A stretch of DNA of 56,557 bases from an uncultured cyanobacterium (GCA_937883785.1 CALGDE010000162.1:1-56557), one strand, 5' to 3'; counted from the stretch's first letter, positions 1-9,403 are shown. Made by a program: numbers and translations. Notes: generated by a model not told the origin, from the sequence alone.

Positions 1-48
1 ATGCTGTAAGTCATGGCTAAAAAGGCTTTCACCTACTCTGTCACCCCG

Positions 49-435
49 TCAGCCGATAGGGACACCGTAATCCTGCGCCAACACTGCCAAAAAGCGATCG
101 CGCATCTGTTCTACCTGTCGCCCTGACCATTGCTGGCTGAACCACCGCACAGGCTGGCGCTGACGATATCCCTCAGCCAGCGCCTCCACCTGCTGCTCCC
201 AGCTTATTTCCGCATCTGCTTCTGCCTTTGTTTCCTCACCTATTACCGAATTAACCTTTGCCATTGCCCCAATCGGCTGCGCAACCGAAACCGCTGCCAA
301 ATTGCTCTTTGGGACAGTCCTACGATCCCCATGAGCAGGGAGCGCTCCCAAAACAGCGATCACTAAAGCCGCAGCAAAGCTATTAGCCAGACGGTTAGAG
401 GGAAAGGGGCAATATTTCGTTATTGCAGGTGCCAT
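49..435 (-). CDS. Small putative exported protein
   Basis: The 128-residue product is not recognised. Residues 15-36 form a hydrophobic stretch ending in ALPAHG, which looks like a signal peptide after a short positively charged N-terminus. The rest is polar and probably helical, with Trp, Gln and Arg in the last 50 residues. The ATG overlaps the last 41 bases of the upstream dehydrogenase gene on the same strand, so it may be translationally coupled to it. An internal Met at about residue 58 is an alternative start but would lose the signal peptide. With no family recognised and such a long overlap, this could be a chance ORF; the signal-like N-terminus is the main support. Confidence 0.45.
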   Translation of the reverse strand: MAPAITKYCPFPSNRLANSFAAALVIAVLGALPAHGDRRTVPKSNLAAVSVAQPIGAMAKVNSVIGEETKAEADAEISWEQQVEALAEGYRQRQPVRWFSQQWSGRQVEQMRDRFLAVLAQDYGVPIG

Positions 436-1408
436 TACGCTCCAGTTCCGTCAAATTGGCAATGGTTGTTTCGGCAATATTAGTCAGGGCTTCTTGGGTA
501 AAAAATGCCTGATGACCGGTGATTAAAACATTAGGAAAGGTAAGCAATCGAGCAAAAATATCGTCCTCAATTCCTTCTTCAGACATATTCTCAAAAAACA
601 GTGCCGACTCTTGCTCATAAACATCCAGTGCCAGGCTACCAATATGATGAATTTTTAGGGCTTGAATTGCCGCTTGGGTATCAATTAATCCACCGCGACT
701 GGTGTTGATAATCATTACCCCCCACTTCATTCGCGCAATATGTTCAGCATCAATTAAGTGGAAGTTATCCGCCGTTAAAGGACAGTGAAGGGTCACAATA
801 TCTGCCTCGGCGATCGCCTGGTCCAACGGCTCGTATTCAATCCCCAACTCCCGCACATGATCATTGGGAAATGGGTCGTAAGCAACCACATGACACCCAA
901 AAGCCAATAATCGCTCGGCCACCAACACCCCAATTTTTCCCGTCCCAATGACTGCCACCGTTTTACCGTGGAGGTCAAATCCAAGGAGCCCGTCCAGGGC
1001 GAAATTTCCCTCTCGCACCCGGTTGTAAGCCCGGTGAATCTGACGGTTCAAGGCTAAAATCATGCCCAAGGTATGCTCCGCCACCGCATAGGGGGAATAT
1101 GCCGGCACCCGCACCACTGAAATATTGTTCTCCGCAGCCGCAGCCAAATCTACGTTGTTATACCCAGCACAGCGCATAGCGATCGCTCGGCCGCCCAGCT
1201 TAGAAAATCGAGTGATCATCTCTCCGTCGAGCTGATCGTTCACAAAAGCACACACCGCATCATGATCGTGGGCTAAGGCGATTGTTTTTCCATCAAGCTG
1301 GCACTCTAGAAAAGTTAAACTGTGGCGACTTTTCGGCTCTAAACTTTCGTTTGCTTGTTCTAAAAACTTACGGTCGTAGGGCTTTGTACTAAAAACAGCA
1401 ACTTTCAT
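395..1408 (-). CDS. ldhA: 2-hydroxyacid dehydrogenase, D-lactate dehydrogenase type
   Basis: This NAD-dependent D-isomer-specific 2-hydroxyacid dehydrogenase probably interconverts pyruvate and D-lactate in the cytoplasm, as in fermentative metabolism in the dark. The nucleotide-binding loop GTGKIG lies near residue 155, followed by an acidic residue in VVAYDP. The catalytic set is present: Arg in NTSRGGLID, Glu in DVYEQE and His in GHQAFFT. At 337 residues it has the normal family length. I chose the ATG giving MKVAVFSTKPYDR, two codons inside the longest frame, because family members begin this way. The gene stands alone, with a long non-coding region upstream. Pyruvate/lactate is the likeliest substrate pair from overall similarity, but other 2-oxoacids cannot be excluded. 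Confidence 0.9.
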   Translation of the reverse strand: MKVAVFSTKPYDRKFLEQANESLEPKSRHSLTFLECQLDGKTIALAHDHDAVCAFVNDQLDGEMITRFSKLGGRAIAMRCAGYNNVDLAAAAENNISVVRVPAYSPYAVAEHTLGMILALNRQIHRAYNRVREGNFALDGLLGFDLHGKTVAVIGTGKIGVLVAERLLAFGCHVVAYDPFPNDHVRELGIEYEPLDQAIAEADIVTLHCPLTADNFHLIDAEHIARMKWGVMIINTSRGGLIDTQAAIQALKIHHIGSLALDVYEQESALFFENMSEEGIEDDIFARLLTFPNVLITGHQAFFTQEALTNIAETTIANLTELERNGTCNNEILPLSL

Positions 1409-2134
1409 AACCACTCAACCCTTTAAACAATAAAGAATAGCTAAGTCAAGGAAATTGGTCCGCAACTTTGATCGATTCCGCTGTTGTTTTGACTCTTTTT
1501 AATGGCTTCAATTCAATGGTCGATTTCTGTTCACATCAACATCTTAGCGTTTTATTTTTACCCCCTTATTTCTGAATCAGTGTCGTTGCAAATTGACATA
1601 GCTTTTAGAACCTATTGGCACTTGTCAAGCCGGATTTTAATGTTTTCACTTGCCAGGGGTCCCGTAAAAATAACTGGAGGCGGCGTGGTAGTTGGGGCGA
1701 TCGCCATCGTCCCCACAGCCGTGGACTTAGCGGTAATCACCTTTATAAATTTTGTCTAAATATTGACAGTCTCTCTACTTACTACCGATAATCAGGGTTT
1801 GTTTGGTGACCACAGTCTTAAGAGTCAGTTTTAAGGAGATGGTCTCCCGAGGCTCCCTTTCTGGCGGAGCGGTGCAGGACAAATCGAAATCGATTATTCG
1901 AAATCGATCCATAAGTATTAGCGACGCTGACCTAGCCGAAAGCGGACCCTACTCACCAGGCAGACTGTGCACGCAGCGCCATTTTGTTTGCACCCATCGA
2001 CAGTAGAAGAAAGCCACATTTCCGCTCTGATTTTCCCATTGCCGCTATGGGCTGGGACATAATCGGGGCGGGCGGACAATTTTGTCTAAAATTTGTCCAG
2101 AATTTTTGTCCCTATTAATGAGCGAATCAGACCG
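1409..2134. other. Non-coding gap between ldhA and purA
   Basis: About 720 bases separate the divergent dehydrogenase and purA genes. Two short plus-strand frames (1502-1759 and 1803-2006) have no recognisable protein character and no good ribosome-binding site. A small tandem of near-identical words (AAATCGAAATCGATTATTCG and the following CGAAATCGAT) lies at about 1880-1912. No convincing terminator or operator was found. The promoters of both flanking genes should lie here. Confidence 0.5.
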
Positions 2135-3475
2135 TTGGCTAACGTTGTAGTAATTGGAGCCCAGTGGGGCGACGAAGGAAAAGGTAAAATCACCGACTTA
2201 CTCAGCCGTTCGGCCGATGTGGTCGTACGCTACCAAGGGGGGGTGAATGCCGGTCATACGGTTGTGGTAAACGACCAGACGTTTAAGTTGCACCTAATCC
2301 CGTCCGGTATTCTTTACGATAAAACCGACTGCATTATTGGCTCGGGAACGGTGATTGATCCCCAGGTGCTGTTGGGGGAGCTGGACCAGCTGGCAACCCT
2401 AGGAATTTCCGCGCAGAACCTGTTTATTTCCGATGCGGCCCACGTAACTATGCCCTACCATCGGTTGATGGATCAGGCGGCAGAGAATATGCGCGGGGAA
2501 AAGAAAATTGGCACCACCCAGCGCGGTATTGGTCCCACCTACGCCGATAAGTCGGAACGTAATGGCATTCGGATGTTGGATCTAGTTGATGCTGAGGTGC
2601 TACCAGATCGATTGCGTTGGGCCGTGGAGTGTAAAAACGCGGTGCTGGAAAAGCTTTACGGGTTACCGCCGCTGGATCCGGAGGCGGTTATTGAGCAGTA
2701 TTTAGCCTTTGGCGATCGCCTGCGCCCCCACGTTATTGATGCATCCCTAGCCATTGCTAACGCCTTGAAGGATAAGCGCAATGTGTTGTTCGAGGGCGCC
2801 CAGGGAACCTTGCTGGATTTGGATCATGGCACCTATCCCTATGTGACCTCCTCTAATCCGGTGGCGGGCGGCGCCTGTATCGGTGCGGGCGTGGGACCAA
2901 CGATTATTGACCGAGTGATTGGGGTAGCAAAAGCCTATACCACTCGGGTGGGGGAAGGACCATTCCCCACAGAGGGCAAAGACGCCATTGGTCAGCACTT
3001 GCGTGATCGCGGTGCTGAGTTTGGTACCACCACCGGGCGCGATCGCCGCTGTGGATGGTTCGACGGCGTGATTGGTCGCTATGCGGTGCGTATTAACGGT
3101 TTGGACTGCCTCGCCATTACTAAGCTGGATGTGTTGGACGAGCTAGATGAAATCAAGGTTTGCACTGCCTACGAGCTAGACGGCAAGGAAATTAAGGACT
3201 TTCCCCGAGGGGATAACAAGCTGGGCAAATGCGTGCCGGTGTACAAAACTTTCCCCGGTTGGAAAACTTCCACCACCGAATGCCGCAAGTTAGAGGACCT
3301 GCCCAAAGAGGCCCTGACTTACCTGAAGTTCTTGGCGGAGCTGATGGAGGTGCCCATCGCGATCGTTTCCCTAGGCGCCAGCCGCGATCAAACCATTGTT
3401 GTTGAGGATCCCATCCACGGTCCCAAACGTGCCTTGCTCTATGAAAATGGCACTCCCGACTCTTTGCCAGCGTAG
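2135..3475 (+). CDS. purA: Adenylosuccinate synthetase PurA
   Basis: PurA converts IMP, aspartate and GTP to adenylosuccinate, the first committed step of AMP synthesis. The N-terminus carries the diagnostic QWGDEGKGK phosphate-binding loop with the catalytic Asp. The conserved [25 protein letters not shown] and TKLDVLD motifs follow in order. The frame is open from 2093, but no ATG lies ahead of the conserved core. Orthologues start with MANV directly before [13 protein letters not shown], so I place the start at the TTG at 2135, giving 446 residues. The upstream TTG at 2093 would add 14 non-conserved residues. rplY follows on the same strand after about 290 bases. Confidence 0.96.
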   Translation: MANVVVIGAQWGDEGKGKITDLLSRSADVVVRYQGGVNAGHTVVVNDQTFKLHLIPSGILYDKTDCIIGSGTVIDPQVLLGELDQLATLGISAQNLFISDAAHVTMPYHRLMDQAAENMRGEKKIGTTQRGIGPTYADKSERNGIRMLDLVDAEVLPDRLRWAVECKNAVLEKLYGLPPLDPEAVIEQYLAFGDRLRPHVIDASLAIANALKDKRNVLFEGAQGTLLDLDHGTYPYVTSSNPVAGGACIGAGVGPTIIDRVIGVAKAYTTRVGEGPFPTEGKDAIGQHLRDRGAEFGTTTGRDRRCGWFDGVIGRYAVRINGLDCLAITKLDVLDELDEIKVCTAYELDGKEIKDFPRGDNKLGKCVPVYKTFPGWKTSTTECRKLEDLPKEALTYLKFLAELMEVPIAIVSLGASRDQTIVVEDPIHGPKRALLYENGTPDSLPA

Positions 3476-3768
3476 GAAGTTAGGCGTATCCGCTTTTGGA
3501 TACGGGTGCAGCTCCAAGGTGTTGGCACCCCTGTTCCAATGCCAATGCAATTACGCCCTCGTCTTTTGATATTCTGGTGAAGTTTGCTCACTTCGGTTAC
3601 AATTTCAACCCTGGCAAGCTAATGCCAAAGGGTTAGAAGTAATCGAAATTTAATCCTAAGCTTCGGAGTGATTCCAAAGCTTATGGACACGCCGGTTGCG
3701 GTGCTGCACCTTCACCAAAACGCAGGTAACCCTCTCACCTACTAGTTAAGAACAGTCTCGAGAAAACC
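3476..3768 (+). promoter_or_regulatory. purA-rplY intergenic region with leader hairpins
   Basis: The gap holds three inverted repeats. CGTATCC/GGATACG lies at about 3487-3505. GGGTGC/GCACCC partly follows it at about 3505-3530. AAGCTTCGGA/TCCAAAGCTT lies at about 3659-3683. The first two are close behind the purA stop and could terminate or process the purA transcript, although no T-run follows. A possible -10 box TACAAT lies near 3599. The third hairpin would be in the rplY 5' leader, where autoregulation by a ribosomal protein is conceivable but unproven. Confidence 0.4.
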
Positions 3769-4068
3769 ATGGAACTTTCGATTGAATGCCAAGCCCGCCC
3801 TGAAGGTAGCAAGCCCAAAGCCATCCGCCGTGAAGGTCGTATTCCGGCTAATTTGTATGGTCACGACGGTCTTAAGTCTATGCAGCTAACCCTCGATGCC
3901 CACGAACTTGGCTTTCTAATTCGCGATGCAAAAGTAGGCGAAACCCCCATCAAGGTGTCAGTGCCTGATTTGAAGTGGGACGGCACTGCAGTGCTTCAGG
4001 AAGTGCAGGCTCACCCCTGGAAAAAAGGCAATATCTACCACGTCAGCTTTTTCGTCAAGAAGGGCTAA
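3769..4068 (+). CDS. rplY: 50S ribosomal protein bL25 (short form)
   Basis: The 99-residue protein matches the single-domain form of bL25, which binds 5S rRNA in the large subunit. Diagnostic features are the N-terminal RPEGSKPKAIRREGRIPANLYG segment (given here only as a family hallmark), the central Leu-rich strand and the HPWKKGNIYHVSFF C-terminus. It lacks the CTC-type C-terminal extension of longer bL25 proteins. It follows purA on the same strand but after a 290-base leader, so it may have its own promoter. Confidence 0.92.
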   Translation: MELSIECQARPEGSKPKAIRREGRIPANLYGHDGLKSMQLTLDAHELGFLIRDAKVGETPIKVSVPDLKWDGTAVLQEVQAHPWKKGNIYHVSFFVKKG

Positions 4069-4120
4069 TTTTCTCGGCAATACGGGAAATCAGCCTACGT
4101 TTTTCAAGCGCATAGTTTTT

Positions 4121-4256
4121 ATGGTCAATTCTTGAATTAGTAGAACAGTCAGCGAGTACTGAGGGTCATCATTCGCGAAGGGTTTGCAAAGCCAAGAGTG
4201 GGGATTCAGCTTCATTGCGTGACTAAAACTGTTCTATTTTTTATTGAGTTGACTAT
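4121..4256. mobile_element. MITE-like repeat, family B copy 1
   Basis: A 136-bp non-coding element is bounded by imperfect terminal inverted repeats of about 28 bp. The left end runs ATGGTCAATT to TAGAACAG, and the right end read inward runs ATAGTCAACT to TAGAACAG. A second copy at 26126-26315 shares both ends and the internal words CAGTCAGCGA, ACTGAG and TTCGCG. It encodes no protein and lies between rplY and the convergent DUF3143 gene. Confidence 0.7.
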
Positions 4257-4358
4257 GTGCGTGGCATGAACAAATTACGCACTATTAACCAGTGGTATAC
4301 CGGCGCATCCAGATTGTGTTTTCGGTATATCGCTGTTTTTTATAGGTCAGTTTTCAAT

Positions 4359-4631
4359 TTAGGGACCAGAGAAAACGGCAGCTTCAATGTCTTTGCGGCT
4401 TAGGGAATATTTGAAAGAGCGGCTAATTTCTTCACCCCCTTCGTCAGCCTTGGTGTATTTCACAGCGAGATTATCTTCTTCCAGGGATAGCTCAGCGCTC
4501 CAGGCAGATTTCTCAATGAACCAGCGGTGCAGGGCGTCTTTATCCCGTTGGCAGCCACAGTCCGTTAGCCAGGCTTCGATCGCCGGCAAAGGATGGTTAT
4601 ACAAAGGAGTATCAGCGCTAGGAAGGGTCAT
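4359..4631 (-). CDS. DUF3143 family protein
   Basis: This 90-residue soluble protein matches the cyanobacterial DUF3143 family, whose function is unknown. The recognisable pattern is LYNHPLPAIEAWL near the N-terminus, a central Trp pair around WFIEKSAWSAEL, and a C-terminal FKYSLSRKDIEAAVFSGP. It is co-directional with the J-domain gene just upstream, an association I recall from other cyanobacteria, which suggests a functional link to that chaperone partner. The 77-base gap allows co-transcription. No motif suggests an enzymatic role. Confidence 0.8.
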   Translation of the reverse strand: MTLPSADTPLYNHPLPAIEAWLTDCGCQRDKDALHRWFIEKSAWSAELSLEEDNLAVKYTKADEGGEEISRSFKYSLSRKDIEAAVFSGP

Positions 4632-4708
4632 AGGAGGATGAGGTTTGAAACGGGTTAGTGGAAGGTTTTAGAAGGGGAGCCGGATAAAAGGGGAGCTTAA
4701 AGAGGAAT

Positions 4709-5242
4709 TTAGCAAAAGGTGATTTGGCTCAGCACAGCGATGGGAAGTTCAAAGGTTTCGCCGCGCCACAGCGCCACCCCGATCGCCAGAGTAATACACA
4801 GTCCGAAGGTGAGTAGCAGGGAAAAGATTGCGAACAGTTCCCCAGAGGATAAGGGGCGGTCAATGGGATCCAGGTACGCGGAGCGATCGCCCGGCTCGTC
4901 GTTATCAAGGGACTTCCACGGGCGAATCACGTTTACTGACGAATAGTTCATTAGCTCGTCGTATTGGGCGCGGCGCTCAGGATTGCTCAGGACCGAATAG
5001 GCCTGGTTTAGGGCTTGGAATTGGGTGATCGCTTCCTCTGGGGGCAGGGTGGTGGTGTCGGGATGGTACAGCTTACTGAGCTCTCGGTAGCGTCGACGAA
5101 TTTCCACCGGTCCCGCCGATGGGTGTAGCCCTAACCGTTGATAGTGGCTTACAAATCGGACTTTAGTGTCACCGTTTGGAGCGGCGTTGGCAGCGAAGTT
5201 AGGATCATCGCTTTTGTAGGTATCTTTATAGGCATCGCTCAT
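4709..5242 (-). CDS. Membrane-anchored J-domain (DnaJ-like) protein
   Basis: A J domain occupies roughly residues 32-97, with the essential HPD tripeptide in KLYHPDTT and the closing helix PERRAQYDELM. It should stimulate ATP hydrolysis by a DnaK-type Hsp70. There is no Gly/Phe or zinc-finger region, so it is a type III J protein. One transmembrane helix follows at about residues 137-160 (FAIFSLLLTFGLCITLAIGVALW), with a short tail, so the J domain is probably cytoplasmic and tethered to a plasma or thylakoid membrane. It precedes the DUF3143 gene on the same strand. Confidence 0.85.
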   Translation of the reverse strand: MSDAYKDTYKSDDPNFAANAAPNGDTKVRFVSHYQRLGLHPSAGPVEIRRRYRELSKLYHPDTTTLPPEEAITQFQALNQAYSVLSNPERRAQYDELMNYSSVNVIRPWKSLDNDEPGDRSAYLDPIDRPLSSGELFAIFSLLLTFGLCITLAIGVALWRGETFELPIAVLSQITFC

Positions 5243-5342
5243 GGAATAAGCCGAATTCGAGGGCGATCCGAAACAATACGAGTTCTGATTCTAACAGTGT
5301 TAATCCAATGAAATTGATGAAACTTGTTTTACAGAGCAAGTT

Positions 5343-6815
5343 TTATCGGGTCAGCTTCTTCGGCACGGGATCGCGGCGCCACACCAGCCCCCAAACCCCT
5401 GCTAACAGGATCCAGCCCAGTAGCCCGATACGCACGTCAAATAAGGTAACGTCGAAAATATGAAACAGGGCCAGACTAACAAAGCCCAGCCAAATAGATA
5501 GCGCCACCGGGCGATCGCCCCGAGACAACCCCCGCACCACTAAAAATCCCCGCGCCAAAACCCAGCCCACCGCACCAAATAGGGACAGGGTAGCGAGCCA
5601 CCCGCTTTCCGCCGCCAACATCAACAGCAAATTGTGGGGGTGTCCCATCCACACTTGGGTTGCTCCTTCGTACAGGGGTGAGAAGTTACGCAACCCCCAA
5701 CCCAGTGCCGGGCGCTGCCAGCTTAAATCCCATGCAAAATCCCATTGGGTGGAGCGCAGGGTTGCCACTGGACGATTGGGATACAGGCTGTCGTTCAGGC
5801 GTGCCCAAATAAATCGCGGCACGATCATCCGCAGGGGAGCGGCCACTGCGTCGGGGGCAAAGGCGGCTCCCAGAATAATGGCGATCACCCCCATCACTCC
5901 CTGCCATAGCCAATGCCAGCCGATCACCACCGCCCACGCTAAGGTCATCAATAGTCCCAGCGCCCAGGCATTGCGAGAGTCTGTAAGGAGTAACCCCGCC
6001 GCCGTCAACGCCAAGGTAGTTCCCAAGCTGGCGATCGCCAGCTTTTGATTGGGGCGGGGGCGATCGCGATTTTCCCAAACGTCTACGGCGAGTCCCAGGG
6101 CGATCGTCCACACCACCACGCAATAGCTGGCGGTGACGTTGGCGTATTCAAACACCGATGCCAGACGCCCTACCGGATTGCCCCCCGCCGCCAGTTGCCA
6201 GTTGATCACGCCCAAAATCTGCACCGGTCCAGCCCACCAGCCCAGCAGTTGCCCAATGCCGATGCCCACCACCGGTCCGCCCCCCAATACCACCAGCCAC
6301 GCCAGTTGCCGCAATTGATTGACGCCAACCACCAGGCGGCTGAGCACCCAGAACACAAAGAAATAGGGCAAAAAATTCGCTAGCCCCAGCGCTGCTTCCC
6401 CCTGGTCCACAGCGCCAATGATGCCCAGCACCATCACCAGGGCGATCGCCCCCAAAATCCACGGCAAAGGATGGGGCGAAAAAAACGCGCCTCCCCCCTT
6501 GTTAAGGGGCTGGGGGGGAATCCTCGATATTTCCCTCGTTTTTTCAGAGCCTTGTCGTGGCCCCAATCCTTGAGGGATCCCTCTATCCCCCCTTAATAAG
6601 GGGGGCTTTTCTTTTTCTTTCCTAAGTGAAACCGTGGTTAAGATCGTGGCAGCCAGGCAAAATGTTGCGCCGATCGCCGGGCTGAAAGGCAGCACCAAAA
6701 TGCCAAATTGGGCAAAATACCAAGGGCGTTGATATCGCGGCTCCGGGTGCGCCTGTAGCCATGCTCCCCAGCGCGATCGCCCCTGCGCCCAAGCCGTAAC
6801 AACTTTACTTACCAT
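5343..6815 (-). CDS. O-antigen ligase / IctB-like multipass membrane protein with in-frame repeat insertion
   Basis: The 490-residue protein has about ten hydrophobic segments and the Wzy/O-antigen-ligase-like signature, including a large periplasmic loop with SVFEYANVTA and the conserved GWGLRNF and GHPHNLLL motifs. In cyanobacteria this superfamily includes IctB, once proposed to take up bicarbonate, and polysaccharide ligases or polymerases; the sequence alone does not decide between them. Residues of about 67-112 are polar, Gly/Pro/Lys-rich and unlike the rest. They are encoded by an inverted-repeat element at 6493-6605 read in frame, placed between the first and later membrane spans. The neighbours do not form a polysaccharide cluster. 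Confidence 0.8.
   Translation of the reverse strand: MVSKVVTAWAQGRSRWGAWLQAHPEPRYQRPWYFAQFGILVLPFSPAIGATFCLAATILTTVSLRKEKEKPPLLRGDRGIPQGLGPRQGSEKTREISRIPPQPLNKGGGAFFSPHPLPWILGAIALVMVLGIIGAVDQGEAALGLANFLPYFFVFWVLSRLVVGVNQLRQLAWLVVLGGGPVVGIGIGQLLGWWAGPVQILGVINWQLAAGGNPVGRLASVFEYANVTASYCVVVWTIALGLAVDVWENRDRPRPNQKLAIASLGTTLALTAAGLLLTDSRNAWALGLLMTLAWAVVIGWHWLWQGVMGVIAIILGAAFAPDAVAAPLRMIVPRFIWARLNDSLYPNRPVATLRSTQWDFAWDLSWQRPALGWGLRNFSPLYEGATQVWMGHPHNLLLMLAAESGWLATLSLFGAVGWVLARGFLVVRGLSRGDRPVALSIWLGFVSLALFHIFDVTLFDVRIGLLGWILLAGVWGLVWRRDPVPKKLTR
6493..6605. repeat. Palindromic-end repeat inserted in frame in the IctB-like gene
   Basis: A 113-bp segment begins with CCCCCCTTGTTAAGGGG and ends with CCCCCCTTAATAAGGGGGG. 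The two ends are imperfect inverted repeats of about 29 bp (CCCCCCTTGTTAAGGGGCTG against CCCCCCTTATTAAGGGGGGA read inward), and each end is itself palindromic. On the coding strand it reads through as a Pro/Gly/Arg-rich peptide (KPPLLRGDRG at one end, PPQPLNKGGG at the other). Repeats with this CCCCCTTAA-AAGGGGG core are common in cyanobacterial genomes. Confidence 0.75.
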
Positions 6816-6837
6816 TGCCTAAGCCGTAGCTTGAAAA

Positions 6838-7707
6838 CTACGCACATTCGTAGCCATAGGCATCGTCGTAATCCCAATCTTCATCGCTGCGCGTTAGGCG
6901 AATCTGCGCCAGGGCAAACACCGCTGGAATCACCCGCCCGTAGTTGGTGGCGATCGCCCGCCAGCCTAAATCCGTCAAAAACCATGCCCACATAGCCGGT
7001 CCCAGAACCGATAGCACCGTGCGCGCCATACCATATCGAGCTGCACTGACCGCCATCCCTCGCCGGGCCATTTGAGCCGCCACATGTCCTTTAAATAACT
7101 TTCCGGCAACGCTGCCCCCCTGGGCTAGCACCGTCTTCGCCGCCTCATATTTCGCAAACTGCACCGCAAACTGGTAAGCAATTTGTCGTAGCACCAAAGG
7201 TTGCACAAAGGCATTGAGGGCGATCGCCCCGCCGCCAGTTAACGTCAACCGCACCGGATCATTTTGCAGGGCTTCCGGCAGCCGATCCCACAGGCGATTT
7301 TGCATTAGAGACTGTTGTACACCTCGGGTCAACGCCGTTTGGTGATCGCAAGGCAGCTTTTCCCAGGCACGATTTAGCACGTGCAAGAAAATCTCCGACT
7401 CCAGCTCCGTGGTGTGCCACTGGCTGGAATAGGACAGGCGCAAATGGTTGCAAATGCCCATCAGCACTTCTCGATAGCTCACCTGGTGGGTTTCTCGTCG
7501 CAGCACCGTAAATCCGTCAGCGGCGAGAAATCGAAATCGCTCTTCTAGGGCATCAATTTGGGCTAGGCGATCACAACTTTGCACCGCGATCGGCGTTGGG
7601 GCGCTGACATAATCCAGCGGATTAAATTTGCGCTGAAACATTACCCACGTCAGTTCCTGAAGCTCCTCATCGGTCGCCAGCTCCAGCGCGGTCCTTAATT
7701 CATCCAC
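6838..7707 (-). CDS. YaaW (UPF0174) family protein
   Basis: This 289-residue protein matches the YaaW/UPF0174 family, which has no settled function. Its hallmark is the N-terminal DELRTALELATDEELQEL helix followed by RKFNPLDYV. The middle is a helical region. The C-terminal third has hydrophobic, Ala/Gly-rich segments (GGGAIALNAF, then roughly residues 220-265) that may contact a membrane. I start it at the GTG at 7707, because a strong GGAGGAG site lies 6 bases upstream and family members begin here; a TTG five codons earlier would overlap that site. It precedes the IctB-like gene on the same strand with only a short gap. Confidence 0.82.
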   Translation of the reverse strand: MDELRTALELATDEELQELTWVMFQRKFNPLDYVSAPTPIAVQSCDRLAQIDALEERFRFLAADGFTVLRRETHQVSYREVLMGICNHLRLSYSSQWHTTELESEIFLHVLNRAWEKLPCDHQTALTRGVQQSLMQNRLWDRLPEALQNDPVRLTLTGGGAIALNAFVQPLVLRQIAYQFAVQFAKYEAAKTVLAQGGSVAGKLFKGHVAAQMARRGMAVSAARYGMARTVLSVLGPAMWAWFLTDLGWRAIATNYGRVIPAVFALAQIRLTRSDEDWDYDDAYGYECA

Positions 7708-7936
7708 CGCCAGCTCCTCCAAAACCCATTAAGCTGTGTTTCCAGAGCCTTGGTAATAGGCGCTCAGGAAAACTTTACCAACCTTGACCTGGAGCGTTTT
7801 TTTTAGTGAACGTTGCTCCGTGCCAACCTAATTTTTGCCAAGTGCCCTTGACGATAGTCCATATCTTAAGGTTCAAATTGCTTTTCTGTCATGCCCCTAT
7901 CGAGGGTCCTTGTGGGAAACGGGAACCCAGAGCCAC

Positions 7937-9403
7937 CTAAAACGGCACAAATCGCGCCCGCAACTGTCCCGGAGCAACCCCATTGAAGACCCCCAAGATA
8001 ACCCCGGTGGCACGCACCCGCACCGCCGTTGAGCCATTTAAAAACTGGGAATCCAGCTGGGGTTCGGTAATCCCGCCCGTTAGCGCAATAAAGTCCTCCG
8101 CCCGGTTAAAGTCCGTAATCACATCCGCCGAGTTGATATCCAAGCCCGACAGCGCCACGTTCAACACAAAGCGGTCGCTGCCGGGACCGCCCGTCAATAC
8201 ATCTCGGGCGCGATCGCCCGCCAGCAAATCGTTGCCGGGACCGCCCGTCAACGTATCAAAATCGCGGCCGCCAAACAGGGCGTCGTCACCGTTACCGCCG
8301 TCCAGGTTATCGCTACCGCGATTGCCAAATAGCAGATCATTGCCGTCGCCGCCTATCAAGGCGTCATTATCTCGACCCGCCGCAATAATATCGTCACCGC
8401 CGCCCCCCTGCAGCGTGTCGTTACCGGCGTTGCTCAGGAGGCGATCATTACGGCTGGTGCCCACAAAGGTGTCGTTGCCTGAGTTGGACAGGGCCAGGGT
8501 GGTGTCAATCCAGCCTTGGTAGGCGGACACCCGCGTATCGGCAAAAATTTCCCCGAAACTGGTGTCGTTGCCGTCGGTAAAATCAATGCCCGGCGTGGTG
8601 GGACTAAAGCCGTAAGACACAATGCCGGCAATTTGACCGTTAACAAAGCCAGGACCGCCAGAGTCACCGCTGGTGGAGCCCACCTCCAAGTTGCCCACGC
8701 CTATGCCGCGAATGCCGTATTCTCGCCCGATGGCGTCATTGGTGGGCTGACCGCTGTCAAAGTCGTAGCCTAGCTGGGTGCCGGGAATCACCCCCGGGGA
8801 AAACACATCCCCCAACAGGTCATAGCGATTTTGCCCCGCCCGCCGAATGGGAACTTCCGCGCTGGGCACTTCCCCCGTAAAGCCAGTGCCGGGCGTGCCA
8901 TAGCCTGCCCGCTGGGAAATTTGCCCCACCTCATTGGAGCCGCGGAAAATATCGTAGCGATTGGCTCCGTCGGGGGGCACCGCGCCTAGCTCCAAAATGG
9001 CAATATCGTTGTTGGAGTCGCGATCGGCAGTCCAGTCGGGATGGATAAAGACCCGGCTTACGGGCAGTACCGTGCGTCCTTCAACGGTGTCAAAGCGCAC
9101 CCGCAGGGGGCCAGGGTTGGGATTTAAATTGGCAGATCCGTCGGGATTATTAAAACAGTGGGCCGCCGTCAAAATGTGGCGACCGGACAGCAGCAGAGAC
9201 CCGGAACAAAATGTCGACTCGGACAGATCTCCCACCCGCGCCACACCGTCCAAACCGGTGCCCACCTGGCTAATAAACCGAGAGTCGTTAGGATCTTGGC
9301 TGGGCACAGAAATACGCGATCGCCGGGGCGCTAAGTCGTCATCGGAAGGGGATCGCCGAAAGGGAGCAAGGACGTCGTCGAGGTTTGACACTGAGGAGGG
9401 CAT
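7937..9403 (-). CDS. Secreted trypsin-like serine protease with RTX calcium-binding repeats (paralogue A)
   Basis: Residues of about 35-310 form a chymotrypsin/trypsin-fold (S1) domain with a complete triad: His82 in LTAAHC, Asp133 in NNDIAIL and Ser248 in GDSGGP. Residues of about 315-415 carry tandem RTX nonapeptides of the GGxGxDxLx type (GNDTLQGGG, GNDLLFGNRG), which bind calcium. The protein then ends with a short domain closing in RARFVPF. There is no N-terminal signal peptide, as expected for type I secretion through a C-terminal signal. It should act outside the cell, folding on exposure to calcium. Its closest relative is the adjacent upstream gene, so the pair is a tandem duplication. 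No type I exporter genes are next to it. Confidence 0.88.
   Translation of the reverse strand: MPSSVSNLDDVLAPFRRSPSDDDLAPRRSRISVPSQDPNDSRFISQVGTGLDGVARVGDLSESTFCSGSLLLSGRHILTAAHCFNNPDGSANLNPNPGPLRVRFDTVEGRTVLPVSRVFIHPDWTADRDSNNDIAILELGAVPPDGANRYDIFRGSNEVGQISQRAGYGTPGTGFTGEVPSAEVPIRRAGQNRYDLLGDVFSPGVIPGTQLGYDFDSGQPTNDAIGREYGIRGIGVGNLEVGSTSGDSGGPGFVNGQIAGIVSYGFSPTTPGIDFTDGNDTSFGEIFADTRVSAYQGWIDTTLALSNSGNDTFVGTSRNDRLLSNAGNDTLQGGGGDDIIAAGRDNDALIGGDGNDLLFGNRGSDNLDGGNGDDALFGGRDFDTLTGGPGNDLLAGDRARDVLTGGPGSDRFVLNVALSGLDINSADVITDFNRAEDFIALTGGITEPQLDSQFLNGSTAVRVRATGVILGVFNGVAPGQLRARFVPF

Noticed and set aside
1502-1759. 85-codon plus-strand frame upstream of purA
   Set aside because: No recognisable family, composition unlike its neighbours, and no good ribosome-binding site; probably chance.
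1803-2006. 67-codon plus-strand frame upstream of purA
   Set aside because: Low-complexity, Ser/Arg-rich translation with no start signal; probably chance.
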